Origin: Delphinapterus leucas
Lineage: Eukaryota > Chordata > Mammalia > Artiodactyla > Monodontidae
Length of the DNA: 64,000 nucleotides
Assembly (NCBI RefSeq): GCF_002288925.2
Contig: NW_022098069.1
Location: 76,290,828-76,354,827, forward strand
Direction of reading: 5' to 3'
The notes under the pieces are model-generated. The model saw nothing but the letters and a program-made list of their open reading frames with translations. It made no database searches and was not told the origin of the DNA. Shown here in pieces: positions 1 through 11,606 of the stretch. Each line of letters starts with the position of its first letter. Positions within the stretch are counted from its first letter, which is position 1. Made by a program: the position numbers and the translations under genes.

Positions 1-1296
1 CTGCATGGAGGATATTTTGTAAGTCACAAAACATCCTGTTTCTCATCAAGCTTTCACTCACTAGTTTCATCTATTAAATTTTTAATATTTAAATTTTTAT
101 TATTTTTATAGTTGCCAAATTGTGATTTTTTTCTCCATCATTTCTTCTACTTTATTCATTAGAATTATACTCTATATAGAAGAAACGATTTTTTTTGTTT
201 ATGTGTTTGTTTGTTTGTTTAAGCCAGTAGGAATTTATGAATTCTCATTTTATTCTATGGACTATCTTACTTTCTGACATAACAGATTTCCAGCTTACTT
301 TGTTCTTTGTCTTTGTCAGTCCTGAAATAGGAGAGAAATTAATGAGAATGATTATATAGAGAAATTGGAAATAGAATGAAAAGAATGGGGGTTAGAATGG
401 GATAGAAAAAAATGGGGTGGGATACTTCTCTCAACATAACTTTCCTTATAGCTCTCCCTTCTAAAACTCTGTTAAATGCTTTACATATTCAAAAATCAAA
501 TCAACAAAGAATACAAACAGAAATAATGAACCTCTGTGTATCCCAAGTGATTAACATAACACACTAAAGGTAAAAACAAAACAAGCAACAACAAAAAAAC
601 CTACTAAATATGAAATGCAGTATTTTTACTACATGCAAACAGGCCAAAGACAATTAAAAAAAGAACACTGTAAACATATATCAAAAGGGGGAAAGCTAGT
701 TTGAATCCTGGGTATTCAATCAGAATCAGTATCAGAAAAACTTTATGTTTTTTAGTAAATAGATATTCAAAAAGATACAGATAGAGGTAGAGATATAAAA
801 ATAGCTATCTTTTGTCATGTCTGTATATATGTATATATATTACTAATATAATAAAGTATTATATTTTAAGTGTCTGTGTGAAAATAGGATAGATAGATAG
901 ACAGATAGACAGACAGCTCTGTCCCTAAGGAAGCCAAGAAGGAAGGAATGAGATTCTTGTATCAATGAACATACTTAGAACCCACATTTCTACATACTAT
1001 TTCACACTTAAAAGTACCATGGCTCGCTATACCTGATTTTACCCATTTCCATCTTAATAAATAGAGTTTTCTGAACGCTATTGGGTAATTTGAGCATCTC
1101 CAAGTTAACATTTTTGTAACTGACCTTTTGTTTCTTTCCCACTATGTACTTTTTCCACTTCTCTCCATTTTAGTAAAATGGCCGTTTCCCCTCTGCCCCC
1201 ACTTTTTTGGCACTACCCATTTTCAGGTTAAGACAAATCCTTCAATGCATTCTCTAGTATACATTTGATCCAACCATTTTTTCCAATCAAACTGGC
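1..1296. other. AT-rich DNA, no gene or assigned repeat
   Basis: I see no convincing open reading frame, splice-site-bounded exon or recognised interspersed repeat here. The stretch is AT-rich with purine-rich runs (about 300-420) and a small tetranucleotide array listed separately. Confidence 0.6.
887..916. repeat. Short GATA/GACA microsatellite
   Basis: About seven units of gata and gaca follow one another. A looser run of related units precedes it around 775-800. It is a simple repeat of the same type as the much larger array at 12.1-12.3 kb. Confidence 0.85.
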
Positions 1297-2146
1297 TGTT
1301 GCGAGGCTGAGAGATGAATAACATCCTCCAAGCTAATAAGGAACTTTAAATCCGAAAAACGAAGCAGGTAACTCCATAAAGTGCAGCTACGAAGTTTATT
1401 GTAAGTAATTTACATATAGGCAGGAAGGATGCGGCATACCAAGGATCCAGAGGCATTCACAGCTGCGCTCCGCACCACAGAAAGGGGGACAGGGAGATTT
1501 AAAAGGACCAAAGCTAGGGACTGCCCTGGTGGCACAGTGGTTAAGAATCCGCTTGCCAATGTAGGGGACACGGTTCGATCCCTGGTGCAGGAAGATCCCA
1601 TGTTCTGGGGAGCAACTAAGCCTGTGCACCACAACTACTGAGCCTGCGTGCTACAGCTGCTGAAGCCCGTGCACCTAGAGCCTGTGCCCGTGCTGCACAA
1701 GAAGAGAAACCACTGCAATGAGAAGCCTGCGCACAGCCATAAAGAGTAGCCCCTGCTCACAGCAACTAGAAAAAGCCTCCGTGCAGCAACAAAGACCCAA
1801 CGCAGCCAAAAAAAAAAAATTTATAAAAAAAAATAAAAATAAAAGGACCAAAGCTAAAAACAGAATCTGACTACCAGGGAGAAAGAATCATGTCCACACT
1901 GATGGGAACCAGATTTTTTTCCTCCCCATGGGAGTCTCATGACCACTGACCATCTGTGTCAGCAAAAGGCATCCTTCCAGTTTTCATATCAGGTGAAGGC
2001 AAGATAAAAGTTGATAGGGAATTTATCTGGCTTGGGCACATTCCTTGTGAGTAGGCTAAAGTTCAGTCAGGTCGAAAGGGGAGGGGGTAGGACTGTGGGC
2101 CAAAGATGGAGCTGAACAAATGGAGTCAGTGTGGTTCAGCCACACA
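1297..2146 (-). mobile_element. Solo retroviral-type LTR, antisense, split by a SINE
   Basis: Read on the minus strand, the block has the layout of an endogenous retrovirus LTR. It starts TGTGTGGCTGAACC at 2146 and ends GCAACA at 1297, so it has TG...CA ends. A TATA-like ttttaaat lies near 1498-1505 and an AATAAA polyadenylation signal on the complement of 1395-1400. The flanks are ctggc before 1297 and ccggc at 2147-2151, a plausible 5-bp target duplication differing at one CpG-type position. Without the nested CHR-1 SINE and its duplicated target the LTR is about 510 bp, a normal size. No gag, pol or env sequence adjoins it, so it is a solo LTR. Family not assigned; the exact ends are inferred. 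Confidence 0.55.
1517..1840 (+). mobile_element. CHR-1-type tRNA-derived SINE with perfect TSD
   Basis: The head gggactgccctggtggcac is followed by a tRNA-related promoter region, a tRNA-unrelated body and an A-rich tail (1807-1840). A perfect 16-bp target-site duplication, aaaaggaccaaagcta, flanks it at 1501-1516 and 1841-1856. The site TT/AAAA fits the L1 endonuclease, which mobilises these SINEs. The element landed in the TATA-like region of the older antisense LTR. It differs from the typical CHR-1 body in many places, so it is not among the youngest copies. Confidence 0.9.
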
Positions 2147-2539
2147 CCGGCATTACCCTAAACATAGCCAACATTACTTTTGACCTTAACTACAACAATA
2201 GCTTACTAACGTGTTGCCTCACTTTTAGTCTTGTAAATTCCCACTTCATTCAGAACAAGCAGCCGTGTGTGATGTTGAAGAATAAAGTTATTTTATTACT
2301 CCCATACTTTGTCTTTTCATGTCTTTCTATTATCCATAGATTAAATACAAAATCTTTGACTGGCAGTATAGGACACCGAATAAAGAGAACAGACCGGATA
2401 GCAGATGGAAAGCTTTGAAACCTATCTTCACCACTACTCTTAGTTGTGTGGTCTTCAACACATCACTCAACTGCTCAATGACTAAGTTTTCTCATTTGTT
2501 AAATAAATGTTCATTTTAAACAAAAAGGCTGCCAGTTTT
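2147..2539. other. No gene or assigned repeat
   Basis: A 95-codon open frame at 2131-2418 begins inside the LTR end and has no domain or composition I recognise, so I treat it as chance. An aataaa sits near 2380. Confidence 0.5.
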
Positions 2540-2845
2540 TTCTCCAGGAAAAAATGGGTTTATTTGGGATAACAAAGAATTGCGATTCACAGTCTGCAGC
2601 CATGATAAGCCATGTGCAAATCCAGCTCAAAAAGGACAGGAGATACAGTGGGGAAAAGAAAGTTGGGAGGGCTATGGTAAACAGAGTCAATTGGAGGAAT
2701 TGAGAGTTCTAAGTATAGTGGCTTTTCATTGGCTGACTGACAGTTTCTCACTGGCTGAGCTGTTGCCAGGCAAGAAGAGGAAGTCTTTCTTATTCCTCTT
2801 GGGCTTTGCTATCATCATGTGGTGTGAAAGCTCCCCTTTCTGACC
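2540..2845 (-). repeat. Possible LTR-like repeat, antisense
   Basis: The stretch is GC-richer than its surroundings. On the minus strand it ends with an AATAAACCC-type signal (complement of about 2551-2560), as in the R region of an LTR. I recall similar sequence from mammalian LTR repeats but cannot name a family or define the ends. An 87-codon frame in it (2580-2843) has no recognised domain. Confidence 0.25.
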
Positions 2846-2939
2846 TCTCAAGTCTATTATAATTGAAGTTTATGATGATTAATTTTTATAGTACCTATGC
2901 TTTAAGATTATTTGAAGATTAAAGAATAAATGTGTGAAG

Positions 2940-3656
2940 CAGCTCATGCAGCTCAATGTCAAAAAAACAAACAACCCAATCCAAAAATAGGCAGAAGACC
3001 TAAATTGACATTTCTCCAAAGAAGATATACAGACTGCCAACAAACACATGAAAGGATGCTCAATATCACTAATCATTAGAGAAATGCAAATCAAAACAGC
3101 AATGGGGTATCACCTCACAGCAGTCAGAATGGCCATCATCAAAAAGTCTACAAACTATAAATGCTGGAGAGGGTGTGGAGAAAAGGGAACCCTCTTGCAC
3201 TGTTGGTGGGAATGTCAATTGATACAGCCACTATGGAGAACAGTATGGAGGTTCCTTAAAAAACTAAACATAGAACTACCATACGACCCAGCAATCCCAC
3301 TACCGGGCATATACCCTGAGAAAACCATAATTCAAAAAGAGTCATGTACCACAGTGTTCATTGCAGCTCTATTTACAATAGCCAGGACGTGGAAGCAACC
3401 TAAGTGTCCATCGACAGATAAATGGATAAAGAAGATGTGGCACATATATACAATGGAATATTACTCAGCCATAAAAAGAAACGAAATTGAGTTATTTGTA
3501 GTGAGATAAATGGACCTAGAGTCTGCCATACAGAGTGACGTAAGTCAGAAAGAGAAAAACAAATACCATATGCTAACACATATGTATGGAATCAAAAAAA
3601 GAAAAAATGGCTCTGAAGAACCTAGGGGCAGGACAGGAATAAAGATGCAGACATAG
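2940..3656 (+). pseudogene. L1 ORF2 C-terminal fragment, three stops
   Basis: The frame set by the element's first base encodes the C-terminal end of the L1 ORF2 protein, the endonuclease/reverse transcriptase. The zinc-knuckle-like cysteine motif is clear (CWRGCG, then HCWWEC, around 3159-3210), followed by [13 protein letters not shown] and the [10 protein letters not shown] block. The frame is continuous except for three in-frame stops: TAG at 2988-2990 (tryptophan expected), TGA at 3006-3008 (arginine expected) and TAA at 3507-3509 (tryptophan expected). It resumes after each and ends at TAG 3654-3656. The endonuclease and polymerase domains are absent through 5' truncation, so no activity is possible. 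The 153-codon open frame at 3048-3509 is its longest uninterrupted part. Confidence 0.9.
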
Positions 3657-3958
3657 AGAATGGACTTGAGGACATGGGGAGGGGGAAGGGTAGCTGGGAC
3701 GAAGTGGAAGAGTAGCATTAACATATATACGCTACCAGATGTAAAATAGATAGTAGTGGGAAGCAGCTGTATAGCACAGGGAGATCAGTTGGGTGCTTTG
3801 TGACCATCTAAAGGGGTGGGATAGGGAGGGTGGGTGGGTGACACAAGACGGAGGGGATATGGGGATATAAGTATACGTATAGCTGATTCACTTTGTTATA
3901 CAGCAGAAACTAACACAACAATGTAAAGCAATTATACTCCAATAAGATGTTTTAAAAA
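2940..3958 (+). mobile_element. Recent 5'-truncated LINE-1 with 19-bp TSD
   Basis: This is the 3' end of an L1 retrotransposon: the C-terminal part of ORF2, then the 3' UTR with its G-rich segment (about 3670-3860) and the typical end 'gcaattatactccaataa' before an A-rich tail. A perfect 19-bp target-site duplication, aaagaataaatgtgtgaag, lies at 2921-2939 and 3959-3977. Only about 1 kb of an expected 6-7 kb was inserted, so the copy was truncated at birth and cannot move. The intact duplication and readable ORF2 point to a fairly recent insertion. The 3' UTR resembles the copies at 24.4 and 60.4 kb. Confidence 0.93.
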
Positions 3959-4179
3959 AAAGAATAAATGTGTGAAGAGTTCAGAGTGTTATCTAGCAAA
4001 TTGTAATGCTAGCATTCATTACAAAGGCCTGCACAGTGTAAATAAGCAGTATATTTTTGCAGCATGAACAAAACAACTTCCCCAATCTGAAACTCTCAAT
4101 TTACTTCAATTATTGTAGCTTTTTTCAAATACTTGGACCGTATAATAATCTTTTCCAACCTCTTCTCACATGACACTCC

Positions 4180-4530
4180 CTCTTCTTGAAAGGCTGTCTT
4201 CACTACTCATGTCTACCCAACTCCTATGTATCTTTCAATTCTGTAAATGTCATTTTCTCAGGCAGGCTATTTTTTGATTCCTCAATCTAAATATTAATTC
4301 TAACATATAGTAATTCTGCTTGAACAATTTTTCTTCAGAAGAACTGTCAAAATATGAAATACTATACTCTTTTTAAAATATATATATTTATTTATATGAT
4401 ACCTATCTCACATGTGGACTGTAAATTTTATAATAATTGGAATACAGTAGCTTTTTTCTACAGAAACAACTTTGTGAATCTTAGCACATCCTAAGCATTC
4501 AATATATTTTTGCAGAATGGTCAGATCAAT
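4180..4530 (-). mobile_element. LINE-2 remnant, antisense
   Basis: On the plus strand the text follows the familiar antisense L2 3' end: a 'tcaattctgtaaatgtcat' block near 4230, a 'ggactgtaaattttat' segment near 4410, and the closing 'cctaagcattcaata' near 4490-4505. It is strongly diverged, as expected of an element that stopped moving before the placental radiation. Ends approximate. Confidence 0.55.
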
Positions 4531-7500
4531 CAAATGATGAAGAGATTTGAAGAGAAATGACCCAGAAGGGAAAAACTAAAAAGAATTGTAAATAATCATA
4601 TAAAATATGATGTAATTGGATATCATATAATAATTTAAACATGATTATTTAAGCATGATGAAATGAAAAAAAATTAATAAAAGAAAAAATGTTTCCGATG
4701 TATAAGAGAAGTTTGGAATGTGTAATACAGATCTTAGAGGTTACATGTAATATCTAAGGGACTCACCATCTAGCAGGGAAAATTGATAAAAATGTAAAAC
4801 CATGAAAGCCTGGTTGAAATTTGGTAAATTTATTTAAGATCAAGATTAAGGAAATTCTCTAACAAAAAGAAAGACCAAATTCTATATACGTCTACAATGG
4901 TGGGAACTAATAACAATAATAATAAAACTGTCCGGATATTAATTTACATTAGAAAATTCTAGAAGGAAATAGAGTTTGAAAAAATTAGGCAGAAAACAAG
5001 GTTTTGTCTTTAGACTAAAAAGAAAAAATTCAAAAATTATTATCTTAATACAGTAAAATACAATAAAAATGATAGAATTAGAAAGTAACTTAAAAAAAAC
5101 TCCATTTATTACACTTGGGTCAAATAGATATACAAGCTATATGAAAATATACTGTCAAATAGCAATAATAAAAACATTAATAATCATCATAGTCAACACC
5201 ATAGTTACATAAAACTTTTCTCAGGGGAAAATATCCTAAGAGAAAATTTATATGATCATTTCAGTATATGTGTGTTTTTGTGTGTGCATGTATATGTGCA
5301 ACTGTGTTGCAAAATATTGCAGAATATATGCTAAATTTTTACAGCACTTATGACTAGGAATTAGGATATTAGGAAACTTATACTTTCCTATCATATTAAA
5401 ATGACCATCTGAATCTTTTTAAGTGAGCATGCTTTTCTTTTGTAATCTTAAAAGAAACAATTATTTTCACATTTTAAATGAATGGCAAAACAGTGAGATT
5501 CATGCATATATTTTAAAGGCATTTCCCAAATAAAGTCAAGTTGCTTTATAGAGACAACATTAAATCAGCTGTTAACAAAATCAAAGCTAGAACTTTAAAT
5601 TTTCATTTTTCTTCCCGTTAAGCCTGATGATAAATATGATATGTTTACATGGACTGAAGCCAAACAATATTAAAACAAAAATTAACGTCTCAAAGAAATT
5701 GAGAGAGTAATTTTTTTTCATGTAGACAAGTCTCTACATTCAAAATATCCACATGGAGTAGAATTGTTAAGTTTTGTTTTTATTATACTTATTAATTTTT
5801 TAGGCAAAAATAATAGAAAATCCTGCAACCACTGAGAAAACACATTTACTATTTTTAGATTATCAACAGTCTTGTAAAGTCAGTTGCTTTTATAGTATAT
5901 AGTATTTTAGAAAAACATTTAAGAATGCAGTATTGAAGGACTTCTTTTTAAACACTTGCTTCACCATAGCTTTAAAATAAAAAAGCATTGTTAAGATGAC
6001 AAAGAAACTTTCAGTTCCTTATGCAAAAGGTTTTCAGACTTTTAACTTCAATATATTTGTGTGAGTGTGGCATGTGTTGTGTGTAATATAAATATATAAA
6101 AATATTTTTTCAGGTTCTCTGCTTTTTTGAGTAGCGGGAGATCTGGACACCCAACTCACCTCTTCTCCTATGTTAACTGAAGAGTGCAGCTGGGCCATGA
6201 CCAGTTCAATATTACAAGTATTCTATGTAACAGACTTAGATCATAAGTGCATAAATAGTAATAAAATGAAAAACAGATATTTTTAATTTCCAAAACTAAG
6301 ATTAATAAATATTGAGGGTTTAAATCATCCTTTCTCTTTAGCAGATCTAAAATTAGCAACATGTCTCCCAATTTTAATTCTAAGACTATGCCATTAATGA
6401 ATCATCAGACTTCTGTTAGAATTTCTCTGTAAAATATTTGAGTTTTTTAACACAATATCCTTGGGATTTAGTAGTCATCTGATCTAGGTCTCCAATTACC
6501 TACATACAGCCTTTTAGGTAACTGAAGACCTAACTGAGTTATTTTTGTGAGAAAATTGGGCATCTCTCCAGGTAATCAAAATTGCATAAGTAGGCCATAC
6601 ATTGATTTTTTTAAAAATTAACAACTTTTACTTACTTCTACAATATTGTCCTCTCTCAAAGGTCTGAATTTTTCCAAAGCAGCTAGAAATAGGCCAGGAA
6701 TAGAATATTTTTGAGCATGTATTCCTCCATGTACTCCCTATCATTCATTTAGACAATCCCCTTGGATCTAATTCAATTTACTCAAAAATTCATTGGTAAC
6801 ACTTATTTCCTATAATTTGCCTCAAAAATTTTGGCCCTTCATACCAAAGATGGGTAAGTGGCTACATCCTGGCTGAAAGACAATCCTGCTCATGGTGTAA
6901 ATCAGAGACACCACCACCCATTAGATTGTCAAATCAGCTCAATCACAGATCTTGCCAGCGTCAAGTTTTACTAATAATTTCAAGAACACAAGCAATGCAG
7001 TAGCATAAGTGAAGCAGAGAGACGACTGGGACACCCTGTCTACTTCTCAAGGTACTTCGTTCCCACAACAGCTTCAGGTTCTCTGTTCCAGAGTAATAGT
7101 TTAGTAATAGTTTAGATTCTAAGTAAGGTCTGTGTGTCATCTCATGTCATGGAGGTCATTTAGCTTTATCTAACATCTCCATTTTATAAAAAGAATGTTA
7201 CATTGGTTGCAATTTCCAGAGTGTCGTGCCATAAATCCGCAGTTTGTGTTCTGTTAATAATACTGAACCTTGGATATCATGCTATGAGATTTCCAGAGAT
7301 AAAAAATTGTGCCTAGCAAATTTCACTAGTCTATTTACTGGGTGATCCAATTATCAACAGGATTAGACTGGGTCAGCGGCTTTCTTTCCCCTGGGGATAT
7401 CACTCTCATAATCAGGACAGAAATGGATCACAGCTCTGCTCTTTAACTTCATTCTTCCCTGGGTGAGCTAGTATGTCTAATTTTAGGGTGAAATAATTGA

Positions 7501-8683
7501 GCACATTTATTCACACATTTGTGGCTTTCTCCATAAAAGCTTTACTAATATAAAAGATAATATTTTGATTTCCATCTACCTGACTCTTTAGGTTATCTCT
7601 AATAATTTTTTTCCCACTATTTCTTTGAATTCTGTGTGTCTAAAAGAAAACTCATTTTCACCTCCAAGAAAATTATTTCACTGTGATCTGTTTGATCTGT
7701 CCATTGCTTTTCGTTATGATAACTGTTTTCTAGTCACTCAAAATCAAAATTACAGGATTTTGAAATATACTTTGTGTACGTAGAGAATCAAAGCCTAATA
7801 AACTTCTGAGTTTAACTGGCAAGTATATGGAAAGGTTTTCAAATTGCAAAAGTTTTGACAATTAATTTATACCTTTATTCTATTTGCATTATCTGGAGAA
7901 CATTAGTCATTTACAGTACTGTATAACTGATACATATTATTATTGTCATGTTCATATGATGATTGATTGCTATTATACTACTGATTTTTAGTCCTATCTT
8001 CTCTATATGGATGGATTTACTTGCTTTTCTAGGACGTACAGATATCATTTAGTATACAGTATGATGAAATTAGTATCTTTCAGGCTTCATTTGGTACTAC
8101 AACTTATTTGATGTTTCATCTTCTCCCTATGATAATCTGCAGTTCTCTAATTTCAGTTAGATACTGCTGTAATTGCCATACACAACTCATATTTAAATGT
8201 TAATGGAGTGAAATTGCTCACATCCATATTTTAAGAGGTTTAAATATGTGCAGTTCACAAGCTCCAGGAAAAATGGAGTTTTTAAAAGATAAAAAAAATC
8301 AGGACATTTCAACTGAAAAATTAAGTATAAACAAACAAATCAGTAATGGAAATGCTCAATCTTTATTTTTCTAGTGAATGTCTATTTGTAGTATATAACA
8401 TGCTGCCTGTTTGTAATGAATGTCAAGGAAATATCAAAATCACACATCAGAAGTTTATACATCTTACTTTTTTTCCATTTGCTAGTTTTAACAAGCGTAT
8501 AGAATGTCTTCAAATATTAAAAAATAAAATTTAATGAAATTTTCATTTGGCTTATTTGCTCCAAATGTTGTAACCTATTGATATGTTTACTAGATAGCAT
8601 CTAATTTCATATATCTTAATGTGGCATTATGGTTTATAATAAGAAATTAATATTTGGTCTTCATTTGGCTTCTGGCGCAGACA
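4531..8683. other. 4.1 kb AT-rich DNA, nothing assigned
   Basis: I see no gene, SINE, L1 or LTR here. Minor features are TG-rich runs near 5270-5300 and 6055-6085, and a small tandem duplication, agtaatagttt twice, near 7092-7113. The part from about 6840 to 7470 is less AT-rich and looks like unique sequence. The 62-codon frame at 8346-8534 has no recognisable content. Confidence 0.55.
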
Positions 8684-9450
8684 TTCTAAAACCCTTGGAA
8701 TTCTGTAAGGGATAAGAGCAAACAAGGTATTTTAATATTCATAACAAACCACTTCAATCCCATATCAGTCGAGTTTAATCAGGTGACTTTTGGATTACAC
8801 CTAAAGATGGGGGCTGTTTGCCAGGGGAACCAACCACGTGATTAGAGTGTTGGAATTTTAGTTCCACCTCCTGACCTCCAGGAAGAGGCTGAAGGTTGAA
8901 ATCAATCCCAGTGGCAATGATTTAATCAACTATGACTATGTAAGGAAGCCTCCATAATATCTCAGTAGCACAAGGTTCAGAGAGCTTCCAGGTTGCGGAA
9001 CACGTGGATGTTTGGGGAGAGCTGGCATGCTAGGAGAGGGCATGGAAGCTCCTGGCCCTTTCCCCATACCTTGCCTAATGCATCTCTTCCATCCAGCTGT
9101 TCCTGAGTTATGTCCTTATAAACCAGTAATCTAGTAAGTTTCTCTGAGTTCTGTAAGACACTCTAGCTAATTAATCAAACCTGAGGAGCGCTTTGTTGGA
9201 ACTTGTACTCTATAGCTGGATGATCAGAAGCCCAGGTGACAATCCGGACTTGCAGTTGGCATCTGAAGTTGGTGGGGGAGGGCAGTCTTATAGGACTGAG
9301 CCCTTAATTTGTGGGATCTGATGCTAGCTCCATAGATAGTGTCAGAATTGAGTTTAATTGTAGGATACTCAGCTGATGTCAGAGAATGGCTTGGTGCTGT
9401 GGGGAACCACCCCCTGCAACACACACGCTGGAATTGGTACTCGATTATTT
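8684..9450 (+). repeat. Long interspersed mammalian repeat, copy 1
   Basis: The block opens with 'ctaaaacccttggaatt' and contains 'accaaccacgtgattagag' (about 8831-8849), 'cctccataatatc', 'gagagggcatggaagctcc', 'catctcttccatccagctg' and 'gtctgaggat'-like 3' segments ending near 9450. I know this as a widespread mammalian repeat, possibly of LTR type since it carries a promoter- and polyA-like middle (cttataaacc near 9115), but cannot name it. A second, inverted, partial copy lies at 49.0-49.24 kb. The 81-codon minus-strand frame at 9224-9469 is a by-product. Confidence 0.6.
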
Positions 9451-10120
9451 TACCTAAATAATAGAGCATGTTTCATTGCTGCCCTATAAAAATGTACATC
9501 ATGACCTCTAAAAATATACTTTTCAATGGGTCAAATTATCATGCACCATGTTATTCTTAAATATTTTTTTACTAAAACAAAAATAACAATACTTACTTTT
9601 GCTCAATCCATCAGTTGAAAGAAAAACTTTATAAGCAGTAAAACAATCATATATAATTATGTATGAATTAATTAATGTATTCTCTGCAAATGACTACAAA
9701 GGAGATATAAGTGAGTTTTCTCTGGGTTATATATTCATTAAATAATATGAAGCCCACGTCAGATAAACAAAATTGTTTATTCAAAATTTTTCCAAACAAG
9801 ATTAAGTTTTTATGGATCTGCTATACTGAGAGTGAATCACATTAAGTCTGATCAAATTATTGTTTGGATATAAATAATTAGGGTTTGTATGAAAGACAAA
9901 TAGTTACATAAGATTATCAAAACATGATTTAACTCAATATAAAACAGCATTTAGAAACATGATTCTAACATAACTTCATAGTTTTATCTGTCTTGATTTT
10001 TAAATTTCACATAGCATTTAAACATCATATTACTCAACTTTATTTCAATTATAATACTGTAAGCAATCAATAAAATGACAAAATAAGATTTGACATAGAT
10101 GTAAATTAAATCTATATCAA
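9451..10120. other. AT-rich DNA, nothing assigned
   Basis: No open frame of note and no recognised repeat between the 8.7-kb repeat and the LTR-like repeat at 10.1 kb. Confidence 0.55.
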
Positions 10121-10490
10121 GCAGGGTTCGCCAGAGAAACAGAATCAATGGGATAACAGAATATATCTAAAAGTATATATGTGATTTATTCTAAGGAATT
10201 GTCTCACATAGCTGTAGTTTGGCAAGTTTGAAACCCCTAGGACAAGACAACAGCGTGGAAACCTTCTCTGTGAAACTTCAGTTTTTGCTCTTAAGCCCTT
10301 CACTGATTGGATCAGGTGTATCCATGTTATGCAAGGTATCTGTTTTACTTAAAGTCACCTGATTGTAAATGTTAATTACATTTACAAAATACAGAGCAAC
10401 AAATGTTGTCCAAGATAACATCTAGACTGGTGTTTGACTAAACAGCTGGGGACCAGCCTAACCAAGTAGACACATAAAATTAACCATCAC
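10121..10490 (+). repeat. LTR-like repeat, first of two direct copies
   Basis: The sequence runs from 'gcagggttcgccagagaaac' to 'cacataaaattaaccatcac', the two hallmark ends of a common mammalian repeat (consensus 'gttctccagagaaacagaac' ... 'acataaaattaaccatcac'). Interior blocks such as 'cttcactgattggatcagg' also fit. The internal part is shortened compared with the second copy. I am sure of the family signature but not of its class. Confidence 0.6.
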
Positions 10491-10784
10491 AAAATATTTC
10501 TCTACAGATGTTTTGCCTTGTGAGACAAAGCCTATGCTTTTTCATTTCTCCATATACTTACTCATTCAATTGGTCAGGAAACATTTTCTGAGCATTCAAT
10601 TTGTCCCTTCAAGTATACTAGCAGAGAGAAATGGGGAGGTTTGAGAGGCACTAAAATAGCATTAGACATTGTCCCAATATTTACATTTTATTCTTAATTT
10701 ATGGGTAGAGATAGAAAAAGTGATGATCTCTACTGTAAAGGCTATAAATTGAAACAAGATATAAGAACATAGAGGTTAATGTAT

Positions 10785-11260
10785 GTATTAGTCACTGTTC
10801 TCAAGAGAAACAGAACCAATGGGAATATCTATCTATCTCTGTGTATATTTACGTATTTACTTACTTATCTATGTATTATACAAATAGGTTAATGTGATAA
10901 TGAAAACCAGAAAGTCCTACTAACTGCATCTGCAAGCTGAAGAACCAGGAAAGCTGTGGTGTAATTCACTGTGAATCTGAAGGTTGAGAACAAGAAGTGT
11001 CAATGTTTGAGGGCAGAAGAAGGATGTCCCAGCTCAGGCAAAGATCTTCTACCTTTTGGTTTTATTCAGGCCCTCAACTGATTATAGACAATGCCCAACC
11101 TTATTGGTGAGGGTGATCTTTACTCAGTCTACCAATTCAAATGCCAATCTCTTCTGGAAACGCTCTCACAGACACACACCAGAAATAATATTTTACCAAC
11201 TATTTGGACATTAGTCCAGTTAAGTCCTTAGTCCAGTTAAGTCGTCACATAAAATTAACA
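10785..11260 (+). repeat. LTR-like repeat, second copy, with 17-bp tandem duplication
   Basis: It starts 'gtattagtcactgttctcaa' and ends 'cacataaaattaaca', in the same orientation as the copy 295 bp upstream. The consensus-like 'caggccctcaactgatt' and 'gacacacaccagaaataat' blocks are present. Near the 3' end a 17-bp unit, ttagtccagttaagtc(c/g), occurs twice in tandem (11211-11227 and 11228-11244), a private duplication of this copy. Confidence 0.6.
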
Positions 11261-11265
11261 TACTA

Positions 11266-11606
11266 ATGGCCAACAGATACATGAAAAACTGCTTAACATC
11301 ACTAATCATCAGGAAAATTGAAATCAAAACCACAATGATATATCAACTCATACATGTTAGGATGTCTATTACCAAAAAGACAAGAGATAAAAAATGCTGG
11401 AAAGGATGTGGAAAAAAGTTAACCCTGTACACTATTGGTTGGAATGTAAACTGGTCCAGTCACTATGGAAAATAGTATGGAGGTTTCTCAAAAAATTAAA
11501 AATAGAACTACCATATAATCCAGCAATTCCACTTCTGGGAATATATTTGAAGGAAAGAAAACACTATATGGAAGAGACATCTGCACCCCATATTCATAGT
11601 TCATAG
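11266..11606 (+). pseudogene. Frameshifted L1 ORF2 C-terminal fragment
   Basis: Two overlapping frames give one degraded ORF2 C-terminus. Frame 11266-11475 carries the conserved SLIIRKIEIKTTM block and the start of the cysteine motif (KKCWKGCGKK). After that the conserved reading moves to frame 11394-11606, which carries [35 protein letters not shown]. The shift falls near 11415-11425 and needs a single-base indel. Further similarity continues downstream (near 11600-11730) behind stops. No function is possible. Confidence 0.8.

Noticed and set aside
11211..11244. CRISPR-like or operator repeats
   Set aside because: It is a simple two-copy tandem duplication without spacers. The genome is mammalian, so neither feature is expected.
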